Assembly: GCA_916048095.2 (NCBI GenBank) | Contig: OU696579.1 | Location: forward strand, 6,156,001-6,220,000 | Direction of reading: 5' to 3' | DNA: 64,000 bases | DNA from: Sacculina carcini | Taxonomy: Eukaryota; Arthropoda; Thecostraca; Sacculinidae | The notes under the pieces: generated by a model | What the model was told of the DNA's origin: nothing | Seen by the model: the letters and a program-made list of their open reading frames with translations, nothing else | Databases searched by the model: none | Program-made: the position numbers and the translations under genes | Part shown: in pieces, positions 12,460 to 24,932 of the stretch | How positions within the stretch are numbered: position 1 is the stretch's first letter | How the letters are laid out: each line of letters starts with the position of its first letter

Positions 12460-14576
12460 TACATACATAATATTCCGCATTCATATTAAACCCAATATAA
12501 CCTGACGCAATCCTACCAAACCCAACCCAACCATCCCATCTTATCGTATATCATCTCATCCCCTTTCAGTATCAAACACGCGACCCACCAATAATGTTCT
12601 CGAATCCCGCCAATATAATATAGAAACCAAACTGTAATACAGATTAATTCACATTTATTGTATAATGCGATTTAATTATATATTATTTAATTTAAGTTCT
12701 CATATAGCATTAAAACCCGCCCTTTGTGCGGAGGAATTCATAAAATGAAATTCATATTTATAAAAATTGATATTCATAAAAAATATTACAAATTAAAAAA
12801 GAATAAAATGTAAGCTCATAAGTGTCTTACTCGATAGAAAAGTCCAAATGTGAATCTTTTTCTATAAATTTTGACAAAATATTTTCTCTCCAACCGCCTA
12901 ATATTTAAACCTGCCCGTCGTGATGAATGATTCAGAACACAAACACGTAACAAACAATGAAAATTCTAGCATGTAAACCCGCCCGTCGTGCGAAACAGTT
13001 CATACTATTGAATTTGTATTCACTTCATAAGAGAAAATAAATATGAATTAATAAAGAAAAGAGTAAACCGATAAAAAGTCTTAATTTCTATATTTTCATA
13101 TTATTTTGGCAAAATAGTTTGCCTAAACCGCCTCATATTTAAACCTGCCCGTCGTGCTGAATATTTCAGGACTCAGACACAAAACAATGAAAAATGACTA
13201 AACTTTTTCATCATTATGTTTCCAAAATATATTTATAACTTAACATCATCTAGCATTAAAACCCATTCGTTGTGCAGAACAATAAATAAAGTAAAATAAA
13301 TATTGAATTAATAAAAAACGATTAGAAATTTATAAATACAAAGTAAACCAATAAAAAGTATTAACCAATAGAAAAGCCTAAATATGTATGTTTTTATTTT
13401 AGATGTGGCAAAATATTTTCCCTCGAACAGCTTCGTATTTAAACCCGCCGGTCGTGCGGAACTATAAATAAAATATAATTAATCAAAAAGCAAAAAGCTT
13501 ATCCAATAGAAAAATCTAAATTTGTAAATTCTTGATTTAATTTTTGCGAAGTTTTTTTCCCTCAACACTCCTCAAATTCAAACCCGTCCTTCGTGTGTAG
13601 TAAATATAAAATTTAGCTACAATTAAGATTATTAACAGATTATTTTGAGGACAATAAAGCCTTTCTATTCAGTATAGTGTAGCATTAATTAAACTGTACC
13701 TAATAAAAGCACACCATCCATGCTTGGAGCTAATATGATGTATTCTTAATTGTGATTGGGCTTCAGTGAAATTAGATCAGTGTATATTCCTGTGTAATCG
13801 CAAGTGAGCATAATAGCTGTCAAATTGGCAATATGTCCTTTTGAATTTACTTCCACCGTAACTTCCTTTAGGTACACAATATTTTTGGCATTATGTCCTT
13901 TTGACTTTACACCGCCGTAACTTCCTTCAGATACCCTTTGGAAAATTACAAATTATACCGTATTGTAGAAAACAAGATTTCTAGCACGATGGTATAATTT
14001 ATTTTTATGTATAACAAATAGTTACTGAGAAATAGTAGAAAAATTAATTAATTTTAGTCGCCCGGTGTTCAAGTGTAATTTTGGATGTATTTGAGAATTT
14101 TGCCAATTTTTCACGTTTTTGTACCATTTGTGGGTATAAATTATAGCTTATATTGTAGAACACAAAATTCTATACACAATAGTATATTCCTGTGTAATCG
14201 CAAGTGCGTAAATTGTGATTGGACTTCAGTGAAATTAAATCAGTGTATATTCATGTGTAATCGCAAGTGCGCATAATAGCTGTCAAATTGGCAACATGAC
14301 ATTTTGACTTTACATCGCCGTAACTTCCTTTAGATACACTTTGGAAAATTAAAAATTATACCGTATTGTAGAAAACAAAATTTCTAGCACGATGGTATAC
14401 CTTATTTTCATGTATAACAAATAGTTACTGATAAATAGTAAAAAATTAATTAATTTTAGTCGCCCGGTGTTCAAGTGTAATTTTGGATATATACCATTGA
14501 ACCTGCGCAATTATGTCACCTCATATTCAAGCATACATACACAGACAGACAGATAATTTCTTCTTTATGTATACAT
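12460..14576 (-). mobile_element. Mosaic of degraded Helitron fragments
   Basis: Helitron 3' termini in minus orientation are visible near 12704, at 12966 (CTAG) and at 13250 (CTAG), each followed by a diverged hairpin motif. 12460-12700 is a diverged copy of the interior around 3980-4240. 13640-14490 is a diverged copy of the inverted-repeat core array. A piece of short Helitron 5' end lies at 14490-14576. No coding sequence is supported. Confidence 0.6.
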
Positions 14577-17500
14577 ATAGCATTAAAACCCGCCCGTTGT
14601 GCGGAGCAATTCATAACATGAAATTCATATTCAATTCATAAAAAAATATGGAAAAATAAAAATGAATTAGGGTACACTCATAAAAATATTAATCAATTGA
14701 AAATGATAAGTTTAATTATTTTTATTTCGACAAAATATTTCCCCTCAGTCCGCCTGAGTCATTTTTAAACCCGCCCGTCGTGCTGAATAATTCAGAACTC
14801 GAACACGATCCGTTCTGAATCTTGAAGTCAAATCCATTGGTTTTGTGTATGGATTAATTCCACAGGGTAAATTGAACGTTCTATTGTCTATAGTTGCTGC
14901 CCGCGGAACATTTTTATTTAAAAAAAATTACCTTTTTTAAATGAACCATTTGAAAAAATGATCTAAAAACACTTTTTTAAACCCACCCGTCGTGCGGAAC
15001 AATTCATACAATAAAATTCATATCAAATCCATAAAATATAATGAATACAAATTGAAAACCAAAAAATGTAACCTATAAATATCTTAACCAATAGAAAAGT
15101 CTAAATTTGAATATTTTTGTTCTTATTTTGACAAATATTATCCCTCAACCCGCCTGATATATAAATCTGCCCGTCGTGTGGTAGAACACAAACACGAAAC
15201 AAACAATGAAAGATGATGAAATCTTTTCATCAGAATGCTTCCAAACTATATTTATTACTCAACATCATTCCCCGACATCATTTGCTTAAATATTATTTTA
15301 CTTTTACCGCTATAATATTTATTGCTAAAATTTATATATTTTCTGCTATCATTAAAACCCAATATAACCTGAGTCAAACCTACCCAACCCAACCCAACCA
15401 TCCAATCTTGACCGCACCCAGCCTAGTCTGAGGTGATTTAACTTATTAGTTTGTGATCACAAAATATACTGATTCGATCATAATTTGTAATCAGAAGACT
15501 GAGATTACCTACCCCAGGGGTCCCAAACACGCGGCCCACCAATACTTTTCTCTCAACCCGCCAATATAGTATCGGAACCAAATTGTTACAAACAGCTAAA
15601 TTCACATTTGTTGCATAATGCGATATATTTATACACCATTTAAGTCACATTTACATTGGTGAGTCTGGATCTTGAAGTCAAGCCCGTGAGTTTTGTATAT
15701 GAATTCATTCCACATGGTAAAATTGAATGTTTGAATCCACCCGTCGTGCGGAACAATTAATAAAACAAAAGTAATACATATTTAAATGCAAACATCCAGT
15801 CTAATAGAGAACTCTAAATTGAAAAATCTATACCAATAGAAAATTCCTGTTCTGAATTTGCATATTCTTATTGTAATAATTGACAGCATATTATTCAGTC
15901 AACCCGCCTCATACTTAAGCCCGCCTGTCGTCAGGGATAATTTCGAAATGTAAACACAAAATAACAATAAAAAATTTAGTATATATATGAACTTTTTTCC
16001 ATAATATTATCTCATAATTCCCGGTTAATGCTTCCACTAATGCATCATATTCATACAGTTGTTATTTTTTTATTACACCGATATTATATTATACAATCTA
16101 TATTCTGCTACGTATTATTCCTAATACATATATCATCAGATCGCAAAATATATTTAAAGGTTGACATCATTCTCCAACATCATTTGCTTAAGAGCTATTC
16201 TACTTTTATCGCTAGAATATTTACTGCTAGCAAAATATCATATACCTCGCTATCATTTAAACCCACTCTTTATAGATACATTTAATTCGCCCGTCGTGCG
16301 GAACAGTTCATAGAATATAATTAATATTCAAATTAAAAAAAATTAGTGCAAATTGAAAGAGAAAAACAAAACCATAGGAAAGTTTTAGCCAATATAAAAG
16401 TCTGAATGTGAAATTTATGTTTCAATTTAGAAAACATGTTCTTCCACAACCCGCCTCATATTTAATGCTGCCCGTCGTGCGGAATAATTCAGAACTCAAA
16501 CACAAAGAAAATTGATGAAAAACGACCAATAGAAAAAGCCATTTTTGTAAATTCTTGTATTAATTATTGACGAAGTTTTTTCCCTCAGCACTGCTCAAAT
16601 TCACACCCGTCCTTCGTGTGTAGTAATTCAGAAGTGTAACACTATCAAAACAATGAAACCTGCTGTCATCTCTATAATTCCATATTTATGCGTCCGCTAA
16701 AACAGCATATTCATATAGTTGGCATTGCATGATATTACAACCCATATCCTTATGCAATTTAAGCGTATGCAACTTGAAATTAAAGCAATTAAATTACATA
16801 GTAAAATTAAGTAGTTTACTTTGTTCCCAGTAGTATTTTACCCGCCCGTCGTGCGGAACAATTCATCTGTAAATATTGAGGACAATAAAGACTTTCTATT
16901 CAGTATAGTGTAGCATTAATTAAACTGTACCCAATAAAACCACACCATCCAGGCTTCGAGCTAATATAATGCATTCTTAATTGTGATTGGGCTTCAGTGA
17001 AATTTAATCGGTGTATATTCCTGTGTAATTTTTACACGTTTTTTGTATCATTTGTGGGTATAAATTATAGCTTATCTTGTAGAACACAAAATTATCTACA
17101 CAGTAGTATATTCCTGTGTAATCCCAAGTGCGCATAATAGCTGTCAAATAGGTAATATGTGCCTTTGACTTTACACCGCTGTAACTTCGTTCAAATACAC
17201 TTTGGAAAATTACAAATTATACCGTATTGTAGAAAACAAGATTTCTAGCACGATGGTATAATTCATTTTTATGTATAACAAATAATTACTGAGAAATACT
17301 AGAAAAATGGATTTATTTTAGTCGCCCGGTGTTCAAGTGTAATTTTGGATGTATTTGAGAATTTTGCCAATTTTACACGTTTTTTGTATCATTTGTGGGT
17401 ATAAATTATAGTTTTTCTTGTAGAACACAAAATTATCTACACAATTGTAGAATTTTTATAGCTGTACCATTGCTGGTTTATGAGGAATAGATAGCGGAAT

Positions 17501-18091
17501 ATTGACCAAAATATTCACGTTTTCATGTGCTAATTTTGCCTTTTTGACATTGTCATTTACACTTCACACCGCCGTAACTTTTTTTTAATACATTTTGGAA
17601 AATAACAAATTATACCGTGTTGTAGAACCTAAAATTCCTAGCATGATGGTATTATTTATTTAGATGTGTGATAATTAGTTTTTGAGAAATAGATAAAAAA
17701 ATATAGAAAATCGGACGCGTGGAGTTTAAATAAAATTTTGAATGTAGATTGATTTTGTTTCCTTTTTACATGTTTCGTTTTCAATTTTGGGGTATGAATT
17801 ATTGTTTGTTGAGCAGAACAGACAATTTTCTACACAGTGGTATAATTTGTATAGTTGTACCATTGCTGGTTTAGGAGGAGTAGTCGGCAGAAAATTGACC
17901 AAAATTTTCGCATTTTTCAGGGTTCATTTTGTCTTTTCACCCCTATATCTTTTTTTATTTCTTTTTTAAATTAAACATTTAACCTACAGTGTAGACAAGA
18001 AAATTTCCAACATGATGGTATACATTTTTAGCGTGTGTGCCAAGTGGTGGCCGAGTAGCAGCTCATAGAAAATAAACCAAGGAGGGTGGGA

Positions 18092-18092
<1 letters not shown>
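14577..18092 (-). mobile_element. Diverged, truncated 4.6-kb Helitron (copy A'')
   Basis: Starting at a 3' end near 14578 it follows the order of copy A from about 3200: hairpin motifs near 14585, 14768, 14987, 15168, 16288 and 16840, then inverted-repeat cores from about 17040 to 18010. It carries extra and missing blocks relative to copies A and A''' (an added block at 15650-15990, missing cores after 16880). The 5' terminus is lost: the CA tract has grown to 18184 and no TCTATATATA end is present. It is older than the three full-length copies. Confidence 0.65.

Positions 18093-18184
<92 letters not shown>
18093..18184. repeat. (CA)n microsatellite
   Basis: About 90 bp of uninterrupted CA repeat. 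It sits where the CA/TG tract after a Helitron 5' terminus is expected, and it ends at the tail of the following LINE. Confidence 0.97.
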
Positions 18185-18186
<2 letters not shown>

Positions 18187-18217
18187 TACATTCACATTAC
18201 ATTAAGACATTTATATC

Positions 18218-18247
18218 GCGCTTTTCACCCGAGGGTCTCAAAAGCGC
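18218..18247 (-). other. LINE 3'-terminal hairpin
   Basis: An 8-bp perfect stem (GCGCTTTT/AAAAGCGC) encloses a 14-nt loop that itself contains CCC and GGG able to pair. It lies about 30 nt before the end of the LINE. In L2-like LINEs such stem-loops are thought to be recognised by the element's own RT. Confidence 0.75.
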
Positions 18248-18749
18248 TCACACACACACACTCAAGCACAAGAGCCATACACATACACAATCACGAACAC
18301 ACACACTCACCTACATACACACACACAAAACAGACAAGTACATATACGCACAAACACAGACACACTCACGTTTACATACTCAAAAACGCAAAAATACACA
18401 CGCACATACATATTGAATAAGATAGCACAGCAGACATACAGCACAGAATACAACACAAAATACAACACATTAAGACAACACAGCAGGCATACAACGACAT
18501 ACACTCAGATTGACAAATCACAACACAATAGACACACAAATACAGACCAGAAAACACAACATAACATACATACAATGACATACACTGAAACACATAGACA
18601 GAGAACACAACTCAACAGACACACAAACACCGATAACAGAGCTCAACACAACAACACATAGACAGCATACAATGGAGAAACATACATACACAAGAACGGA
18701 AAACACACGCATGAAGCACATACACATAGAAGACAGAATTAGGAAACAA

Positions 18750-20677
18750 TCAGACCTTATATTCAGTACTAATATATACAATATTATTAAGACAGTAATA
18801 AGACTTAGTGATAAATAATTTTTTTGTATGTTTTTTTAAAAGAGATATAGATTTGATTGAGCGTATAGAGGGAGAAAGCCTATTGTAGATACGGGGTCCT
18901 AAGATAGACAAACAACGATTGTAGTGAGAATGCCTAGAAGGAAAGGAAGGTTCAACTAGTAGAAAAGGATCGTTAGAAGACCTAGGAGAAAGAGATGAGG
19001 TTTTATAAGACAGAAGGTCAAATATATACGCAGGCTTACGAAGATGAAGAGCTGAATGAATAATTAAACAAATACGATACTCAATAAGAGCCTTAATGGG
19101 AAGTAACCTAAGTTTTTGTAAAGAAGAAGAGACATGAGAACCCGAAGGAAGATTAAATATCATACGACAGGCCTTATTAATTATAGATTGAAGTTTCCTA
19201 AGCTGGCGGTGGTTGAGAGATAGTAGAAGAGAACAGCAATACTGAATTTTACTGAAGATAAATGAGTTAGCTAACTTGAAAGCAGCAGAAATAGTTATAT
19301 ATCTACGAATGGAATAGATACGCCTAAGTTGAAAGTTACAGCACCTTATAATGTCAGAGATGTGTGAATCAAAAGAAAGAGAGCTATCGAGAATGATACC
19401 AAGACTACGTACAGAGCAGGATAGAGGTATACTAAGAGAAGTAGTACTATTAGAAGATGGAAAGATAATATACTTAGTCTTATCAGGATTAAGTTTGAGA
19501 TGACGAGTGAACGCCCAACTTTCAATATCAGATATAATAGAACTGACTGAAGAGAGAGAAATAGACACGGATGAGAGAAGGATCTGAATGTCATCAGCGA
19601 ATATTTGAAACGACAAATCGTGACGTCGAAGCACTTTCCCTACAGAGGTTAGATAGATATTGAAGAGGAGAGGGCCTAAGACAGAGCCTTGAGGGACACC
19701 GCAAGTTAGTGGGCAAGCCTCACTACAAGAATCGGAAGAGGTAGAGACGTATTGAGATCTATCAGAGAGATAAGAGCGAAACAAAGAGAGAGCTGTGTCG
19801 CTAATGCCTAAGTCTAACAGAGTATCAATAAGAAGCAGATGATTTACAGTGTCAAATGCAGCAGAAAAGTCTAGTTGTATAAGTAGAACATCCTTGCCAG
19901 AGAGAGTAGATTTGAGAATAGAATCATAGAGATATATTAGAGAAGTTTCTGTGGAGTGAAAGTGACGGAAGCCAGACTGCTCAGGAAGAAACAAATTGTC
20001 AGACTCAAGGTAGTCAGATAGCTGTATATAGGCAGCCATTTCAAGAACTTTGGACAGCCAAGGAATTCTAGAGATAGGTCTATAGTTACAAAGCGTGTTA
20101 GCATCCAGATCAGATTTCTTAAGTATAGGGAGAATACTGGCAGTTTTACATGCCAGAAATTCCCCATGAGTGAAAGAAGCATTGATGAAATTAGATAAGA
20201 AAGGAAGAAGTAGATCAATGGAGTGAGGAATCCTGGAAAGATCAATGGGGTCAAGAGATGAAGAATGAATTTTAACATGCCTTAAAATAGCTCTACAGTC
20301 AGAGATGGTTACTAAAGCAAAAGAGTTAAAAACAGATGAGGTTGAGCACGGAGAGGATAATGGTAAAACAGAAGGGAACAAGCAACGAATCTTATCGATT
20401 TTAGACTGAAAAAAATTCATGAATAAAGAAGGTAATTGGTTAGATGCCAAATCAGGAAGGATGAGACTACGGGAATTACCTAAAAGACTGTTAAAAAGCT
20501 TCCACAGATTCTTAGAATTGAGACAGGAAGAGATTTTAGTATTATAGTAAGATTTTTTGGCGGAATCACAGAGAAGGTGATGATGCCGACGAGCAGAACA
20601 GAAAGTTTGCCAAGAAGAGTCAGTCTTGAGACGACGCCATTGACGCTCAAGACGACGAAGGGAGATTTTAGAGTTTT

Positions 20678-20680
<3 letters not shown>
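18750..20680 (-). CDS. LINE reverse transcriptase ORF (partial, N-terminus missing)
   Basis: A long open frame encodes about 640 residues of a LINE ORF2. It would reverse-transcribe the element's own RNA at a nicked target. With residues numbered from the nominal Met inside the adjoining CA repeat (20705), the endonuclease-RT linker is about 16-75, NYRPIS 207-212, QLDFSAAFDTVNH 277-289, GVPQGSVLGPLLF 336-348, the catalytic FADDIQ 369-374 and KLNPDKTK 404-411. A C-terminal region typical of L2/CR1 (RIYNRLSPSIRS) lies near 605-616. The nominal start is an artefact of Cys-Val codons in the repeat; the true start lay in the missing endonuclease part. All RT catalytic motifs are intact and there are no internal stops, so this is a fairly young copy, but it lacks endonuclease. 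Confidence 0.9.
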
Positions 20681-20711
<31 letters not shown>

Positions 20712-20765
20712 GATCTCTTTTATATATATAGATATATATACATCTCTATATCATCTCATCTTTTA

Positions 20766-20864
<99 letters not shown>

Positions 20865-20867
20865 TTT
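20681..20867. repeat. CA tract, Helitron 5' terminus remnant and (TA)n
   Basis: CA repeats (20681-20708) are followed by AGAGGATCTCTTTTATATA, the reverse complement of the 4.6-kb Helitron 5' end. A short AT-rich stretch and about 95 bp of pure TA repeat (about 20769-20862) follow. The Helitron remnant is only about 25 bp and in minus orientation. Confidence 0.85.
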
Positions 20868-21324
20868 ATGTATATATATACATAAAAAAGAAATTATCTG
20901 TCTGTCTGTGTATGTATGCTTGAATATGAGGTGACATAATTGCGCGGGTTCAATGGTTTAGATCAGGGGCTTCAAACGCAAACGAAGCGATGGCTTAGTT
21001 TTATGAAATAAAAATGTCCCGCGGGCAGCAACTATAGACAATATGACGTTCAATTTCACCGTGTAGAATGAATTCATATAAAAAACTAATGGATTTGACT
21101 TCAAGATCCAGAATGGGTCGTGTTCGAGTTCTGAATTATTCCGCACGTCGGGCGGGCTTGAAAATGCGGCGGGCTGAGTGAAAATATTTTGTCAAAATAA
21201 AATTAAAAATAATGAAAGTGAGACTTTTCAATTTATTGGGGTTTTTCTTAGTTTACCTTATTTATTTTTTTATTTGCAATATTTTTATGAATTGCTCCGC
21301 ACAACGGGCGGGTTTTAATGCTAG
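20868..21324 (+). mobile_element. Short non-autonomous Helitron (~455 bp)
   Basis: The 5' end lies in TATATATACATAAAAAAG (about 20868) followed by TCTGTCTGTCTG, the GAGGTGACATAATTGCGC block and a CCCGCGGGCAGCA block. The 3' end is the hairpin CCGCACAACGGGCGG, then TTTTAATG and CTAG (21321-21324). The next base is T. Comparison with 50967-50976 (GCAGA|TTTGTT) shows that its 3' end inserted at an A|T site at the left edge of duplication copy D1. Confidence 0.75.
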
Positions 21325-21704
21325 TTTGTTCATAAAAATCACAGGTAACTATGGCAACGTGAGATGTCAAAACAATGACGCGAGTATATACACCGTGCTC
21401 CAGTATACATACGGCATTCACCAACGTCGCAGCTTAGCAGGCACACTTGAGTTCCGCTGCATGTGCACAGTGCAACAGATTAGTTGATTCAACAGCTGAT
21501 TTGAGGTAAAATTCATTTTAACGTTGAAAGCCAAATATATCAACTGACGGAACTCCTCATTGACCCAATTGCCTCATCATATTGCCTTATTTACAATATG
21601 AAAAGTATTCTATCTGCATGCAGCAAATATGATTATCAAAATGTCAGGAGTTATACGTGCATACATACATGCTTCTTGTGGAGTACTCATAGAAAAGGGT
21701 GCTG

Positions 21705-24700
21705 TGATGATTGTGTGATGATGTCATGATGATGTTATGATGATTGTGCGATGATGTAATGATGATGTGATGATGAGTGTGTGATGATGATTGTGTGATG
21801 ATGATTGTGTGACAATGTCATGATGATGTGATGATGATTGTGTGACAATGTCATGATGATGTGATGATGATTGTGTGATGATACTTGTGTGATAATATGA
21901 TGATAATGTGATGATGATTGTGTGATGATGATTGTGTGATAATTGTGTGATAATGGGATGATGATTGTGTGATAATGTGATGATGGATGTGTGATAATGT
22001 TATGATGATTGTGTAATGATGATTGTGTGGTAATGATTGTGTGATGATGATTGTGTGATAATTATTGTGTAATTATGAGTGTATGATTATGTAATGTTGA
22101 TTGTATGATGATGATTGTGTGATGCTGGTGTAATGATTGTGTGATGATGTAATGCTGGTTGTGTGATGATGTGATGGTGATTGTGTGATTATTGTGATGT
22201 TGGTGGGATGATTGTGCGATGAGTGTGTGATAACTGCGTATTGATGATATGATTATGATTTTGTGATGATGTGATGATTGTGTTATGAGTATTGTATGAT
22301 GATTGTGTGATGATGATTGTTTGATCATGGTTATGTGATGAAGATTGTGTAATGACGAATGTGTGATGATATAATGATGATTGTGTGATGATGTGATGAT
22401 GATTGGGTGATGATGGTTGTGTGATGTTGGTGTGATGATTGTGTGATGATTGTGCGATTACTTTGTGTTGATGATGTGATGATGCTTGCGTGATGATGTG
22501 ATGATGACTGTGCGATGATTGTATGATTACTGCGGATCGATGATGTGATTATGATTAGGTGATGATGTAATGATTGTGTTATATTTATTGTGTGATGATG
22601 GCATGGTGATGTGACGATTGTGATGATTGTGTGGTCACGAGTGTGTGATAATGTGATGATGATTGTGTGATAATGTGATGATGATTGTGTGATGAAGATG
22701 TGATGATGATTGTGTGATGATTGTGTGATGATGTGATGATGAGTATGCGATGATTGTGTGATTGCTGCGTATTGATGTGATTATTATTGTGTGATGATGT
22801 CATGGTTGTGTTATGATTATTGTATGAGGATTGTGTGATGATGCTATGATGCTGTAACGATGACTGGGTGATAAGTGTGTGATGATGTGATAATTATGTG
22901 TTGATGTGATGATGTGGTGGTGATGATTGTGTGATGATGAGTGTGATAATGTGAAGATGATTTTGTGATGAAGAGGTGATGATGATTGTGTGATGTTGGA
23001 GAGATGATTGTGTGATGAGTGTGCGATGATTGTGTGATTACTTTGTATTGATGATGTAATGATGCTTGTGTGATGATGTGATGATGACTGTGCGATGATT
23101 GTGTGATTACTGCGTATTAATGATGTGAGTATGATTGTGTGATGATGTGATGGTTGTGTTATGATTATTGTATGATGATTGTGTGATGATGGCATGATGA
23201 TGTAATCATGACTGGGCGATAATTGTGTAATGATGTGATGATTGTATGTTGATGTGATTATGATGTGATAATTGTGTTATGATTATTGTATGATGATTGT
23301 GTGATTATGTCATGATGATGTGACGATGAATGGGCGATAATTGTGTGATGATGTGATGATTATGTGATGATGATGTGATGATGATATGTTGATGATTGTG
23401 TGCTGATTTTGTGATGATTGTATGATGAGTGTGTGATGATGATTGTGTGATAATGATTGTGTGGCAAATATGTGATGACGTTTGTGTGATAAAGATGTGA
23501 TGATGATTGTGTGATAACTTGTTTATTTATGATATGATGAGGATTGTGTGATGAAAATGTTATGAGTATTGTGTGATAATGTGATGATGATTGTGTGATG
23601 AACATGTGATGATGATTGTGTGATTAATGTGTGATGACGTGATGATGAGTGTGCGATGATTGTGTGATTATTGCGTATTGATGTGATTATTATTGTGTGA
23701 TGATGTGATGATTGTGTTATGATTATTGTATGAGGATTGTGTGATGATGTCATGATGATGTAACGATGACTGGGTGATAATTGTGTGATGTTGTGATGAT
23801 TATGTGTTGATGTGATGATGATGTGGTGATGATTGTGTGATGATGAGTGTGTGATGATGTGATGCTGATTGTGTGAAGATGATATGATGCCGATTGTGTG
23901 ATGATGTGATGATGAATGTACGATGATTGTGTGATTACTGCGTATTAATGATGTGATTATGTTTGTGTGATGATTATTGTATGATAATTGTGTGATGATG
24001 GCATGATGATGTAATCATGACTGGCCGGTAATTGTGTGATGATGTGATGATTTTGTGTTGATGTGATGATGAAGTGATGATTTTTTATATTTATTGTGTG
24101 ATGATGTCATGATATTGTAACGATGACTGGGCGATAATTGCGTGATGATGTGATGATGATGTGATGATGATGTGATGATGATATGTTGATGATTGTGTGC
24201 TGATTATGTATTGATAATTATGATAATGTGATGATGTGTGTGTGTGTATGTGTGATGAAAATGTTATGATTATTGTGTGATGATGTGATGGTTATTGTGT
24301 GATGATTGTGTGAGTACTGTGAATTGATGGTGTGATGATGATTGTGTTATTACTGTGTGTGTGTGTGTATTGTGTGATGATTGTGTGAGTACTGTGTATT
24401 GATGATGTGATGATGATTGTGTGATGATGAGTGTGTGATAATGTGATGATGATTGTGTGATAATTTGATGATGATTGTGTGATGATGAGTGTGTGAGAAT
24501 ACGATGATGATTGTGTGATGAAGATGTGATGATGGTTGTGTGGAAATGTGATGATGATTGTGGGATGATGTGATGATGATTGTTTGACGAAGATGCGATT
24601 ATATCATGATGATTGTGTGATGAAGATGTGATGATGAATGTGTGATTACTGTGTATAGATATGATGATGTTGTGATGACGATTGGGTGATGATTGTGTAA

Positions 24701-24795
24701 TGATGATGCAATGATGATGACATTATGTGACGATGTGATGATTGTATGATAATTATGTAATGATTGTGTGATAATGATGTAATAATTGTGTGAAA
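21705..24795. repeat. Degenerate GATGATTGTGTG minisatellite, D1 copy (3.1 kb)
   Basis: About 3.1 kb is built from variants of TGATGATTGTGTGATGATG with frequent T/A substitutions. The strands are strongly asymmetric (G+T/A on plus, C+A/T on minus). Despite the degeneracy, the order of variants matches the D2 array, so it predates the duplication. It contains one copy of the 1.98-kb higher-order unit (from about 22800) that occurs three times in D2. Minus-strand frames rich in His, Ile, Thr and Ser are by-products. Confidence 0.95.
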
Positions 24796-24932
24796 ATTAT
24801 TGTCTCAATCATGTAGGACATTGCAGCATGTAATATTTTCAAAATTATTTTAAAAATGCATGATAGGTAAGAAGCATCTTTCGTAACCAGAATAAATAAA
24901 TTTACTCAGTGATGCGTATGTGTGTGTATGTA

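Larger units (their letters stand above)
18185..20680 (-). mobile_element. L2/CR1-like LINE, copy 2, 5'-truncated
   Basis: This non-LTR retrotransposon runs on the minus strand from about 20680 to 18185. It contains the RT frame described separately and a CA-rich 3' UTR of about 560 bp. It ends in a perfect hairpin (GCGCTTTT 18218-18225 with AAAAGCGC 18240-18247) followed by ATATAAATG and an ATGTAATGT-type tail. Hairpins followed by short tandem tails are known for L2-type LINE 3' ends. The endonuclease domain is missing. Copy 1 (1-1622) is truncated within about 40 bp of the same point, and both breakpoints touch a CA tract. Confidence 0.9.

Noticed and set aside
1-18092. Rep/helicase gene of an autonomous Helitron
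   Set aside because: No frame above 75 codons within the elements and no Rep two-His or helicase motifs in any reading frame noticed.
21212-21487. 91-codon frame with relatives at 33943-34131 and 50949-51134
   Set aside because: Part of the 370-bp unit at the duplication edges; its 5' part differs between copies (Helitron sequence in one) and no domain is seen. Kept only as a repeat observation.
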